NCBI GenBank assembly: GCA_030549495.1
Contig: JAUIRK010000898.1
Coordinates: forward strand, 2,170,001-2,234,000
DNA: 64,000 nucleotides
Direction: 5' to 3'
From: Nectonema munidae
Taxonomy: Eukaryota; Nematomorpha; Nectonematoida; Nectonematidae
Below, one piece after another: positions 1-9,348 of this stretch. The notes under the pieces are model-generated. The model worked only from the letters and a program-made list of their open reading frames with translations. It searched no databases and was not told where the DNA came from. The translations under genes were made by a program, and so were the position numbers. Each line of letters starts with the position of its first letter. Positions within the stretch are counted from its first letter, which is position 1.

Positions 1-175
1 CAGATGTCCAGACGGTACTATCCCTTGCTTGAAAAGTATTAGAAGTAGAAGAGTAAGAAGAAGAACTTGAGGCATCACTAGTATCATAATCAAGATCAGA
101 TGATGATGAAGAATATTCATCAGAAGTTGAAGATTCATAAGAATCAGTACTATCAACAGCTATTTTTTCAGTCAT
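1..175 (-). CDS. piggyBac transposase, N-terminal fragment
   Basis: Reading leftwards from an ATG at 173-175, an open frame begins MTEKIAVDSTDSYESS and runs off the window edge after 58 codons. The stretch is rich in Ser and acidic residues (many S, D and E, then STVWTS), as is usual for the disordered N-terminus of piggyBac transposases. No catalytic residue is included. Its place about 790 bases inside a canonical piggyBac terminus supports the call. The stretch alone would be too low in complexity to identify. Confidence 0.65.
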   Translation of the reverse strand, partial: MTEKIAVDSTDSYESSTSDEYSSSSSDLDYDTSDASSSSSYSSTSNTFQARDSTVWTS

Positions 176-264
176 GTAATGTTTGAAGTTGAAGTAAAAA
201 GTAATCAAACAGCAGGTTGTAGAAGTTATCAAAACAGTATTGAAAAATAAAAAAGAAATAGTGA

Positions 265-600
265 AATAAATATACTTTATTCACAAACTCCAAAACATTT
301 GTGTTATAAAAATGCTTTCACTTTATCTTGCAGAAATGTTGTAATAATTGATATACCGTATTCATACATATATATGATTCTTATATCAAAATAATAAACA
401 AATATTCTTGAGCAAGGTTGAAAATGAAGAGAGAAAACCGATAAAATATTTATACTTTTATTATCAACATATTTCACAACATTTGTATTACAAATTGATT
501 CTTCAAGGCCATTGAAGAATTGTTATAATCTATATACCGTATTTATTTATACATTATTTTCAAATCAATATGATAATAAACAAAATAATAGATGGTAAAA
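265..600. repeat. Imperfect ~182-bp tandem duplication in piggyBac leader
   Basis: Two diverged copies lie in a row. ACATTTGTGTTATAAA at 295 matches ACATTTGTATTACAAA at 479, and ATACCGTATTCAT at 353 matches ATACCGTATTTAT at 534, spacings of 184 and 181. It lies in the non-coding leader of the piggyBac copy. No function is evident. Confidence 0.6.
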
Positions 601-905
601 TGGTAGTTTGGTTCTTTACACACAGATATTACAACTGTTTTTACGTAGGGATGTCAACCTTTTTGTGTATACTTATATCTTGATATGATTCTTTACTTTC
701 ATCGTTCTTTGTTACACATTTTGGTTTTGTGGTGTTTGGTTATGGCGTACACCATGAAAATGGTTGATACAAGTTTAGCCCTGCCTCTGCCGAAAATTCA
801 TAGCTTGATGTGAGAGGTGTTTCTGCACCTTATCAATAAAAATAGCCTATAACATTTTATACACATTTATAATCATAGCACAAAAAACTAAAATAAAATA
901 ACTAA

Positions 906-923
906 ACCGGTCAATTGACCGGT
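906..923. promoter_or_regulatory. piggyBac subterminal palindrome, family A
   Basis: Perfect 18-bp palindrome ACCGGTCAATTGACCGGT, 41 bases inside the element end. piggyBac elements are known to carry short subterminal inverted repeats that the transposase C-terminal Cys-rich domain binds; this is the likely role by position. Identical or one-mismatch copies occur at 56473 and 58390. Confidence 0.6.
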
Positions 924-964
924 TTGGTCTTACTTGATATACAAGTTTAATGGTCTTTCTAGGG

Positions 965-1670
965 TTAAGCTGCGAATCGATGACATGTACGACAACATCA
1001 AATTTCATGTGATGAAAAAAATTCGATTCTCTCCTCCATGCCATCCAACTGGATGAACCCAAAGAGACCGCACAATTTATGGTTTATACTCAGTTCATCT
1101 CGAAAAATCAAGTCTACCAGGAGTTCCTTTTCTGGCCCCCATTGATAACAACTACAAAGACGGAAGTTATCATGAAGATAATGCCAAACTTGTTTCAAGT
1201 GCAAAAACTATTCTGTGCAAAGTTGGCTTGTGTCTGCACGGACGCGCTCCCAGCGTTCTCATCTCCAAGTCAGGATTCGTCACTCTATTCATGTAGAACG
1301 CGGGTGTGTCATTACAACACACTGCCTGATTGACCATTATGCTCTTGCTTCCAACGCACTTCCTGCTTCTTCCAAAATGACTTTGGAAACTATGATCAGC
1401 GTCGTGTACCATATCATAGGATTGGGACCCAAGAGAAGGTTGTTTCGCCAGTTACCTCTTCTTTTAGACATCTGTTCGTTCTCTGTTAAAAGACCATGTT
1501 TGTGCTCTTGTATTTGAAGATCTTTGATGAATTGCAGGCAGTTCAAGGAAAGGGTTGAAGAGCCATCTAAATATTATCTTGAATACTTGAAAGACATGCT
1601 CAAAGCTTTGAATGGACAAAGTGGACAGTTGCAGCGCCCGAATATCAATATCATATACTAATAAAGAAAC
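965..1670 (+). pseudogene. hAT transposase relic (ZBED5/SCAND3-like), central part
   Basis: Broken plus-strand frames follow the order of a hAT transposase of the ZBED5/SCAND3 type. First comes RIDDMYDNIKFHVMKK (about 972-1020), then EEF-like QEFLFWPPLITTTKT (1117-1165). The DDE-region motif VCTDA (1230-1245) follows, then SKSGFVTLF, the conserved THCLIDHYALASNALP (about 1318-1365) and RRLFRQLP. A late segment YLEYLKDMLKALNGQ (about 1580-1625) closes the homology. At least three frame changes and several stops separate these blocks, so the copy is dead. The N-terminal BED finger and C-terminal dimerisation domain are not seen. The piggyBac copy inserted at the TTAA at 965-968 and probably cut this relic in two. 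Confidence 0.7.
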
Positions 1671-2320
1671 ACATTTTCAAAGCAAACTATTTTTGAAAGG
1701 GGTATTTTGCAGAGTATAGAACGTTGGCCCATTTTATATTTATAAAACTACATTTTCGCACTGATAAAATTTACGCGAGAGCATAAAATCTTCTAAAATT
1801 TTTTTTTTATAAAATTCTTTCGATTTCATTCTTATATACTCCCGATAGGTAGCCAGATACTTAGGTCAAAGGTTACCAAAAACTTAGAGGGGCTATTTCA
1901 ATCATATTACGTATTAATAAAATTCTATAAAAAACAAGGGAGAAAATGGTACTTTATTGCGTTTAACATTCATTTAAAAATTCTTGCAATCAAAAACACT
2001 TTCTTGCAATCAAATACAAAAATGGTGCAATCTAATACAAAAATGTTGCAATCAATCATAAGATCTTTGCATCATTAACACTATTCTTGCAATGAAATGG
2101 ATAGTGGCTTTCAAAAACTTAAAATTGAAAACAGACAACTTTATGTTTAAAGATGAAAAAATATGATATCAATGAAAATGGTTTATTCTGATATTGCTCC
2201 ACATGCACTACATCGAATGAGATAACTCATTTTCTATAATAACCTCTACATTGACCAACTGTAATTTTATCAATTTTTTCGAAATCAACCTTTTTATTTC
2301 ATTTTCATTCGTTACACCCA
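1671..2320. other. AT-rich stretch without a gene
   Basis: No convincing ORF or element end is seen. A short motif related to CTTGCAATCAAA recurs five or six times between 1982 and 2095, as an irregular run of simple repeats. Confidence 0.5.
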
Positions 2321-3260
2321 CCATGGACTATAAAATATTTCCAAACAGAAAACATTTTTTCAATTAGGTTTAGAAATGGAGAATAAGGTTGTTATATATT
2401 GAATGTTCTATTTTGGTGTTTCTTCGTCTTCTGTAAAGATTCTTGCATCATCCATAATAAAAAAGGTGATGTGATTCTTCTCCAACACAGGTAGTTTTAA
2501 ACTCTGGAAAGTTTTGAAATCTTCATCGCTTACGGCCTTAATTCACTTAATGGTATGAGACACCATACTTGTTCAAAACGACTATTACTAAAAGGTTTCT
2601 ACTTCTAGCCGAAGGGATCGAGATTCGAGGTATATGCAGATCTTCGTATTTTACTTCCTCCTCTTTTAGTACGAGAAACAACACTAATCATCAATGAAGA
2701 TAACGTTTTTGTCGTTATTGTTTGTTTCCAAATTTCTGTATTGATTCGCATACTACCGTCAATTCAATTATTCGGCGGTCACAATTTCTTGCTTGAGGAA
2801 CAAGTACGTTTGAGAGTATAATGGAAATCACGGAGACACCTGTTTACAGTACTTGTAGACACTGAAAAGACAAACTTTGAAGAATCTCACATTTCTTGCA
2901 ATTATAGTGCACAGTTGTCATCCACATGAGCGAGTAATTGGTGTTTCATATAACGAGAAAGCTTGGAGCGCCTATCGCGACCACGCTTTTTAGGAGCTAT
3001 CTGACCAGCTTTTAAAAATTTTGTACACTTGTATTCACTGAACAAAGTTTAGTTCAGATTTAGCATCAATGATAGAGCAGATACCGAAATGCATTGTAAA
3101 GTCTTCATTAGAAATAGCTAATATCTTCTTATGTTGTGTTTGGTTTGATGATGTTTCACTTGTTTGTTGATTTTGGGCTTCTTGTAGTTGTTGATTTTCT
3201 TTAGCTCTTTCACTTTCATGTAAAGTATCATTTGTATTCCCACTCGACATTATTTGATGG
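2320..3260 (-). pseudogene. Tc1/mariner (IS630-type) transposase relic
   Basis: Read on the minus strand from an ATG near 3250, blocks appear in the order of an IS630/Tc1 transposase. A low-complexity start (MSSGNTNDTLHESERAKENQ) is followed by PKKRGRDRRSKLS (about 2960-3000), a helix-turn-helix linker motif. STSTVNRCLRDFHYTLKR (about 2830-2880) is characteristic of the second HTH. NVIFIDD (about 2730) fits the first catalytic Asp, and SARSRNLLVIVVLNKYGVSY fits the strand after it. HITFFIMDDARIF (about 2430-2470) fits the second Asp motif usually written DNARIH. Four or more frame changes and stops break it. The third acidic residue and the TIRs were not found. Confidence 0.7.
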
Positions 3261-3663
3261 AAATTAAATTGCGAAAAAAGAGAAAATACAAAATTACAGA
3301 ATTTGAACACGTGAAAAATAGAAGATGAATTTTTATGAAAATGAGAGAATAAAAATTTTAGGTTGATGTCTGGTTTCCTTTGCAGAAATTGTCTGATTTC
3401 TTTCCATAGTTTCGCTGTGAAACTTTTCCTTTGGAAAGCAACCTCATGTTTGAGTGCAGCAAGAGTTTTTCAAATTCGGAATCATTTTATTTGTATACCT
3501 CTGAAAATAAATAAGAGTTGAAAGAATTTGCTTTAATTAAATACGCTCTTTTATTAGTTCATTCAGAACTTTTTTCAACACATCAATTAAGTTTTTAATT
3601 ATTATTAAGGCTTCGCTGTGAATAGCGCTCTGGGCATCAATTATATCTGGAGATTTTTGTTAA

Positions 3664-3779
3664 CCCGTTAACGCCCAGAATCGAATATAGTCGACTTTCG
3701 TCTGCATTTATCATAGATCTTTAATACAATTCTTCTGCTTTACATGAGATATCGTCTGATTATTCTCGTCGTTAAAGGG
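3664..3779. mobile_element. 116-bp TTAA-flanked MITE (piggyBac type)
   Basis: The segment is bounded by TTAA at 3660-3663 and 3780-3783. It starts CCCGTTAACG and ends CGTTAAAGGG, so the termini are inverted. It has no coding capacity. The TTAA target, CCC/GGG tips and small size fit a non-autonomous piggyBac-like MITE. It differs in its inner sequence from the CCCATTTA group at 17238 and 63305. Confidence 0.7.
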
Positions 3780-3783
3780 TTAA

Positions 3784-4079
3784 TCAGAGTCTGAAGACTA
3801 GGACAACAACAAGAAATTGCTAAACCATGGCCAGTACACATTTGAAGTGCTCTAGTTCTAGTTTAATACCATGTGCTTTAAAAAATTGCCCACCAGGTGC
3901 TTGTCATATACATAATGTACCTAATCGCAAGACTAAGCGCAATCTTGCAACGTCATCCTGATTGCAAAAAATTTTAAAATCGAATTCCAAGTCCATAAAA
4001 CCATCTCTGATATTATGCCATCAGGCATCTCTCCTAGCCTTCTAACGGTAATGTCATCAACAGGTGGAATAAATATATC
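3784..4079. other. Unassigned spacer
   Basis: About 300 bases in which I recognise no coding or repeat structure. Confidence 0.4.
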
Positions 4080-5170
4080 AATAAAGTCAATTTTTCTTAA
4101 AAGGACAAAAAGTCAGTGTCAACCAATTTTCAACTAGTTTGAACTATATTTTCTTCTGTTTTTTGGATTTTTTAGGTCAGTAAAGTCATAAAAATATTTT
4201 TTAAATCAATAAAAATTCAAAAATATATTTTGTGTAAAAGTGTTTTTAGAAAAACAAAAATTAAAATATTTTCAACGATTATATTATGTTTAAATAGTAA
4301 TTTTGTACCCCTATTTGTTTCATGTTTTTTGCTTAGCACATTTATTGCATAACTGTTGCTTCAATGTGAGATCAAAATTTAAAAGTGTAGATAATTTGAT
4401 AGCTAGTATCAAAATGTTGATAGTTAAGAAAAAGCAGAGACCAAAGATTTTCAACGAAATAGGCTTACCACTTTAACCCATTGTGATGGGCATCCGGGTT
4501 AAAGTCAGCGTTTTTGTATGTCAAAAAGTTTGTTGGAGTCAAAAGAATTGTGTTGGGCTTCTCTGATGCTGGACTTATTATTGATAGAGAAAAAAAGCCC
4601 TTGTTGTTTCTTCTCTACCCGACGATTTGAAAGAAATATTGAAGTACAAACCTTTACAATATTTGGTTGAAGAATGCAAAGATGAAGGTTATTGTGTTCA
4701 GAAAGCATATGAAGATTTATCACAGCTGAACATACCAACTGATGTGTGTGATTTAAATATATACAATACATTCAGAAAAGATTAGAAGATAACGGACGTT
4801 GGGAAAATTATGAAGAGAACAAAGTCTGATGTTAACCTTTTCTAATACTGGTTACTTGAAAATGGACAATCCACATCAATAAAAGCAGAAAGAAGTTTTT
4901 CTATGCTCAACAACATATTAAGTACACATCGCAACTTTAAGGATGAGAATGTTTGTAAATACCTACTTATTATTTATAATTAAGATATTTTACATGAAAT
5001 CAGCTGATCTTCGTAAAATAAAGTTTTTATTTTGTTAGATAAAAGTTTTATAAAGCCTTTTTTTGGTCAATTTTTTGTTTTTAAAGTTAATAAAATTAAT
5101 ATTATAAGCTCAATTTTTCAAATTTTTAGGTCAATATTTTTTGCGCTCTACTAATTACTCTAAGAAAATT
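4080..5170 (+). pseudogene. hAT element relic with C-terminal dimerisation domain
   Basis: A plus-strand frame near 4868-4985 reads IKAERSFSMLNNILSTHR followed by NFKDENVCKYLLIIYN and a stop. This is the hAT C-terminal dimerisation motif (ERxFSxL...R..L..ENV..YL). Upstream frames (4505-4800) are broken. The left flank at 4084-4210 (with CAATTTTTCTTAAAAGGACA) matches a second copy at 12828-12930, which marks it as the element's non-coding 5' end. The right end near 5140-5165 contains TTTTTAGGTCAATATTTTTT. No clean target duplication was found, so the limits are approximate. Confidence 0.6.
4477..4498. repeat. 22-bp insert between two TTAA sites
   Basis: TTAA (4473-4476), CCCATTGTGATGGGCATCCGGG, then TTAA (4499-4502). 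The tips CCC and GGG and the TTAA flanks copy the ends of the piggyBac MITEs in this window, with almost nothing between them. It may be a collapsed MITE or an end-to-end deletion product; chance cannot be excluded at this length. Confidence 0.35.
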
Positions 5171-5480
5171 CCAAGATTCCATGCATACAAGTTTCAAAAG
5201 TCTCATTGCAAAAGTCTTATCTAAAAAGATTTTTCTCACAACGTATGATTGGAACTCTTTGCCTTAATTATGTTATTCTCTCATCTTCCTTGAATGTTTT
5301 CAAAAACAGACTAGATGGATGTCCTTTGGAAAGAAAAGATATTTGACCGTTTTTAACTTGAATTTTTTTTTCGTTTGTATTTTTTAAGATATGATGATCT
5401 ATGATGCGATATTTTTATATGCTTTTGCCTTTTTTCGCTAATAAAATTATGTTATGCTATCTTATGTTATGTTATATTTG
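5160..5480 (+). pseudogene. LINE 3' end, 5'-truncated (CR1/Rex-like)
   Basis: The frame at about 5228-5350 reads FFSQRMIGTLCLNY then SSSLNVFKNRLDGCPLERK and a stop. This is the well-known C-terminus of non-LTR ORF2 proteins of the CR1/Jockey supergroup (WNSLP...SSSLNxFKxxLD). A short 3' UTR ends in GCTAATAAAATTATGTTATG and a microsatellite tail of TTATG-type units (5440-5475). The copy is 5'-truncated to about 300 bases, as is usual for LINEs. Confidence 0.65.
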
Positions 5481-5544
5481 TGCTAAAAGAATTGATCTAA
5501 CATATGTTTGAAGGTCACAAATAGTTTGTGAGTTTTGGAAAAAT

Positions 5545-5665
5545 AGAAGGTTTGGGCATGAAAGAACGCGTTGATTTTCAAAAGTATGAAGCGAATACTT
5601 ACTATAGGCTTTTTGCCTTTCTTTCTTTCGCTAATAAACTTATGTTATGTTATGTTAAGCTGTTC
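5545..5665 (+). mobile_element. Second LINE 3' tail of the same family
   Basis: GGCTTTTTGCCTTTCTTTC then TTTCGCTAATAAACTTATG with a TTATG repeat tail (5605-5655) repeats the 3' UTR and tail of the copy ending at 5480, 180 bases upstream. Only about 100 bases are kept. Confidence 0.55.
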
Positions 5666-5779
5666 CTTATTGCTAAAGAGCATGCCTAACTATCCAGCTA
5701 TAAATTAAATTTTTACAATTACAATAAACCAATTTTGTTATCGCAAAAAATGAGTCAAAATAGAAAAAAATAGATAGGA

Positions 5780-6500
5780 AGGCCAGAAACGATCATTCTC
5801 CATATCTGAGATTTGTTAATTTAGAGAAAACATTTGACTCAATTTCACAAAAAATATGTGTTTTGTAGAAAGGTGTTGATGAATTTTATTATGTGCATGT
5901 ATCAAGATTCCGAAACATATATATTGCTTGAAGACAAATTATTAGACTGTTTAAAGAAAATACGGGCGTACATCAGGGTTCTGTTTTAGTCTTCTTTTGT
6001 TTAACTTTGAAACTTTAGCTGATGTAAAAAAGACACGGCCAGGAATCAAATCATTTTTTTTAGTTCGCACTTCTCTTGAAGAAATAAAAGCAAAGCTGGA
6101 ACAATCTAAGTCAGCAATTCAAAATAAGTGAATTTTAGTTAATATGAATTCAAAAAGGAGAAAAAATAGTGACTTAAAAAACGAGGTTTAGATTTTTTTT
6201 AAATAGACCTCTATGCTTTCGAACAGAAAAGTAAACTGCAACTTAGTTTTCTGCAATAAGTGGTAAAAATGAATTAACAAAAGATGTTGTGACATTAAAT
6301 GTAGAATTTACAATCCTAAAAATTTTCATTGTAAACTGTATACAGAGATGAGCTCATGATTCTGTTTATTCATCATCAAGAGTGGAAGTTTTGTTACTTT
6401 GAAGAAATGCAAAATTCTGATGAAAGTTCAAATTATAACGAAGAAATTAGAATGAACGATGTGTAGGATAAATTCATAAGTTTAAATGGCTTCTCATAAG
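5780..6500 (+). pseudogene. RTE-clade LINE relic, reverse transcriptase part
   Basis: Broken frames follow RTE reverse transcriptase. FVNLEKTFDS (5815-5845) corresponds to the conserved DLEKAFDxVPR block. MNFIMCMYQDSETYILLED (5879-5935) corresponds to the following helix. GVHQGSVL (5970-5990) is the conserved VHQGSxLSP motif. SLEEIKAKLEQSKSAIQNK (6073-6130) and NCNLVFCNKW (6235-6265) match the late thumb and Cys-rich region. Stops and frame changes are frequent. The endonuclease end is missing, so it is an old 5'-truncated copy. Family resemblance to the RTE at 26395-29230 is general, not close. Confidence 0.6.
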
Positions 6501-6700
6501 CGCAATAAGTGCAATGGTTGATTAGAACATCTTAAATATGGTTCGGGTCATTGGCCAATACTGGCAAGCTTATTAGGGCCAAATTTTAATTTGGATAAAG
6601 AGGCCATGAACATATATTATGTGGGCTTTGCCTCCCTTTGCTCCTCTATAGGCTAGATTTTCATTCAACATGTAAATTGGTGAAAGTACTGTAGTCTCGG
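6500..6700. other. Unassigned spacer
   Basis: No feature recognised. Confidence 0.4.
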
Positions 6701-7226
6701 AATTCAGCAGGCGCATCCTTTTCGTTGTTTATATGTATACTGACGCTATCAAAGACCCATTATTAGAAAATACGAAGGCCCTTTAGAAATGATGAATAGT
6801 TTTTTTGTTATGCAAAATTTGGTCTGGAAGAAAAATCTTCCTACTCTGTGGACAGATAGGTATATGCGATTTTTCATGTTTGCCAAAAATCACCTCAATA
6901 ATGTGAGAACAAAGGAAATGTTACAAAATGAATTCAACACGACGAGCATTGAAGAATTTTGGTGTGTGTTGACACAAGTATATAACATCTAGTAAAGGCA
7001 GCCATGGGTGAACTGGTTCCATTTGCTATTATACTTTTTGAGTCATGTGACACTTATTTCTATCAAAACAAAGGATTGTGCCACACACGTTCAAAGACTA
7101 AAGGTTCCCCTCTTATTCAGGCCAAATAATAAAAATCGACTCATTAAAATGGGAATTTTGACGATGATCAATTTTTGGATGAAAATAATTAGAAAGCTAA
7201 AATGTGGAAATTAATTTTCCTTGACC
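6700..7226 (+). pseudogene. hAT transposase relic, C-terminal part
   Basis: The frame 6789-6989 contains EMLQNEFNTTSIEEFWCVLT. After a stop, a shifted frame reads GELVPFAIILFESCDTYFYQ (about 7010-7070). Together they match the ZBED5/SCAND3-type hAT C-terminus, in which FW...YP is followed by LLPFxTTYLCESGFS and a run of K/R residues. The catalytic core is not recognised upstream. A younger hAT element is inserted at 7235. The relic is degraded by at least two breaks. Confidence 0.55.
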
Positions 7227-7429
7227 CTCTAGAGCAGTGGTTCTTAACATTTAGGATCTGTTTACCCCTAAATATTATGAAAAATTTTTTATGACCCCTA
7301 TAAAATTCTTTTTGATTCAGCCGTTTAAAGTTAAAAACAAGAAAATTTACATTTTATATTTTATAATACAAACACTTGTTAAAAAAAAGTTTAATTGAAA
7401 ATATTTATTTAAATTAATATAATCTAACA

Positions 7430-7900
7430 AATTCAGTATAATTTAATTCAAAGGCTGGTATTGTTTGTCAGACAAAAGTTTTTCAAAACATGGTCTAATG
7501 CTCGACAGACAGCATCTCGTGTCTGAATCAATTGCAAGCTTATTACGTGCACTTGTTTTTAAAGACATCATTCACAAAATCCAGTCTCGCAACGATAAGT
7601 TGAAGGTGACTGTATCAAAAAAATCATAGCACGTTTGGAAAGAAAATGGTTTTTAATTTGGCCCAGAAGGATGGAAGTGCTTGCTCGGAAAAATCGAGTT
7701 TTAATTGACTGTCTTCTCTTATTTAAGAAACTCCACTTTGGCAGCAACATCAGAGTCATCAATGCTACTTTCGCTCACTGAAAAAGGTCTGGTGATCCAA
7801 ATGTCATTAGAACGGCTATTTAATTTCGCAAAATAGTTTTCAATTGCTTGATTGCAAGCAACATGTGTGAGATTTAAAATGATGTTTGATTTGGTTGCCG
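7430..7900 (-). pseudogene. hAT transposase C-terminal fragment inside the element
   Basis: Read from 7900 leftwards, the frames give WITRPFSVSESSIDDSD, SKRAMIFLIQSPSTYRCETG and KLAIDSDTRCCLSSIRPCFE followed by KLLSDKQYQP. They match the hAT C-terminus: WxRNPF, LLPFSTxYLCExGFS, LDIExxMRxxLSxxxPRFEKL and KQAQPSH. At least three frame changes occur. The catalytic core is absent, in keeping with an internally deleted copy. Confidence 0.65.
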
Positions 7901-8855
7901 GGCATTAGGGGCAAAAAGACATTAGTGGCATTTTGCTCATCATAACGCTTTGCAGCAAAATAAACACATCATTCATCAAGCAAGTCAGCGTGTGATATAA
8001 AGACACAAGATAAGAATATTTAAAACACATGTAACTATAGTGATTAGAGGTATATAGTATATACTCATCATGCACGATTGCAGCAACTTATTTCTCAACA
8101 TGTGGACACTATAAGTTTTGCAAGTGATATCATTTATTACTTAGTTATTTTTAGTTCAACAACAAAGTTCCTTTGCGTGCAATTTTTTAATAACTTTTTA
8201 GCTTGTTATAATGCTCTTTATTGATGGTTTTTATTATTATGAAAAAGGAAGTTGTAAGTAATTTATATTTTTAGCAATTTAAATAATAATTCAACTTTTA
8301 GCTAGTGAAACTAAGAGGTTTATAATAGTAAAAAGTGTAAAGGTCAGTAATTTTTTTTATTTATATTTTTAATTTCATATTTGATTGTGTTTTTAGGGTT
8401 AATAATTTATAAAAAAAAGGCTTTACTGGTAACTATGACGAAATTAAACGTAAAGTACCACACAATCACAGCAATTCTTTTTCAGTTAAAAAAAAATGAC
8501 GATGAGTATATATCTCAAAATCAAAAAAACTGGCTATCAGCGGGAGCACGATTGAAGATATAAATTTTAATCAAATAAATAATAATAATAATATTTTGTA
8601 TTCAATTTCTTATTTAGTTGAACAATAATTTTTTTATATAATATCTTGTTTATGTGGAATAAATACTTAGTTTTAAATATTCTTATCTTGTATCTTTAGA
8701 AAAATGCCCCTAATGTCTTTTTATACTTAGTTTTAAATATTCTTATCTTGTGTCTTTATATCACACGCTGACTTGCTTGATGAATGATGTGTTTATTTTG
8801 CTGCAAAGTGTTATGATGAGAAAATGCCCCTAATGTCTTTTTGCCCCTAATGTCC
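7901..8855. mobile_element. Unclassified ~950-bp element with ~125-bp TIRs
   Basis: The left arm (7903-8028) begins CATTAGGGGCAAAAAGACAT and is repeated in inverted orientation with few differences at 8728-8852. Between the arms lie about 700 bases of AT-rich sequence with one weak 60-codon frame (8381-8560) that resembles nothing I know. The tip motif AAAATGCCCCTAATGTCTTTTT also occurs a second time inside the right arm at 8701-8722, so the right end is partly duplicated. No clear target duplication is visible, so superfamily is undecided. It sits inside the hAT at 7235-9061 and is therefore younger than it. Confidence 0.65.
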
Positions 8856-9069
8856 GCATACCGTTTGATTTTAAGAGCAAAATTATTAATTGATTGCATC
8901 ATACAATCAGGATTAATGAATACATCAAATAGAAATAGTTTTGCAACTGATGGAAGACGTTCATGAGGATAGACTTTTTGATACCCAAAGTTTTTCATGA
9001 CCCCTGCAAAAACTTCAAACGACCCCCAAAGTGGTCACTACCCCCAGGTTAAGAACCACTGCTCTAGAG

Positions 9070-9348
9070 ACAAGAGTGACACTGTCTGAAGAAAGGGAAA
9101 TTGTCTGATATATAAAATTCCATTGAAAAATAAAGCAGAAAATTTGTCCAGATATAATTCATTGAGAATCTGATGATGTGATTTATTTTTATAAAAATCA
9201 ATCAAACTTGTGAATCAATAAAAAAGTAAATAAATTTTACTTGCATGATTTTTTACTAAATATCCTAATTTATTTGAAGAACAAAAATTTTGGTGCTTAA
9301 TCCATATAAAATATTTCACCTGTCAGTAAATTAGCTTTCGACTGGCGA
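9070..9348. other. AT-rich spacer
   Basis: No feature seen between the hAT target duplication and the next piggyBac end. Confidence 0.4.

Larger units (their letters stand above)
1..964 (-). mobile_element. piggyBac element, family A, cut by window edge
   Basis: The right boundary reads CTTTCTAGGG followed by TTAA at 965-968. In reverse complement this is TTAA-CCCTAGAAAG, the classic piggyBac terminus. A perfect 18-bp palindrome (ACCGGTCAATTGACCGGT, 906-923) lies just inside the end. The transposase start lies at 175 on the minus strand, so about 790 bases separate the terminus from the ORF. The same palindrome and a closely similar terminus occur in the element at 56432-58600, so both belong to one family. 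The rest of this copy lies beyond base 1. The TTAA target falls inside the hAT transposase relic that begins at 965. Confidence 0.85.
7235..9061 (-). mobile_element. hAT transposon with 8-bp target duplication
   Basis: The ends are CAGTGGTTCTTAAC at 7235 and its exact reverse complement at 9048-9061. An identical 8-bp duplication CTCTAGAG lies on each side (7227-7234 and 9062-9069). Subterminal sequence is rich in ACCCC/GGGGT, as in many ZBED-type hAT ends. It carries a decayed transposase 3' half on the minus strand (7430-7900) and is interrupted by a long-TIR element (7901-8855). The total of 1827 bp includes that insert, so the hAT itself was under 900 bp, a deletion derivative. The target duplication is itself palindromic. 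Confidence 0.85.

Noticed and set aside
847-1546. Several minus-strand frames of 60-80 codons
   Set aside because: They are shadows of the plus-strand hAT relic, which carries the recognisable motifs.
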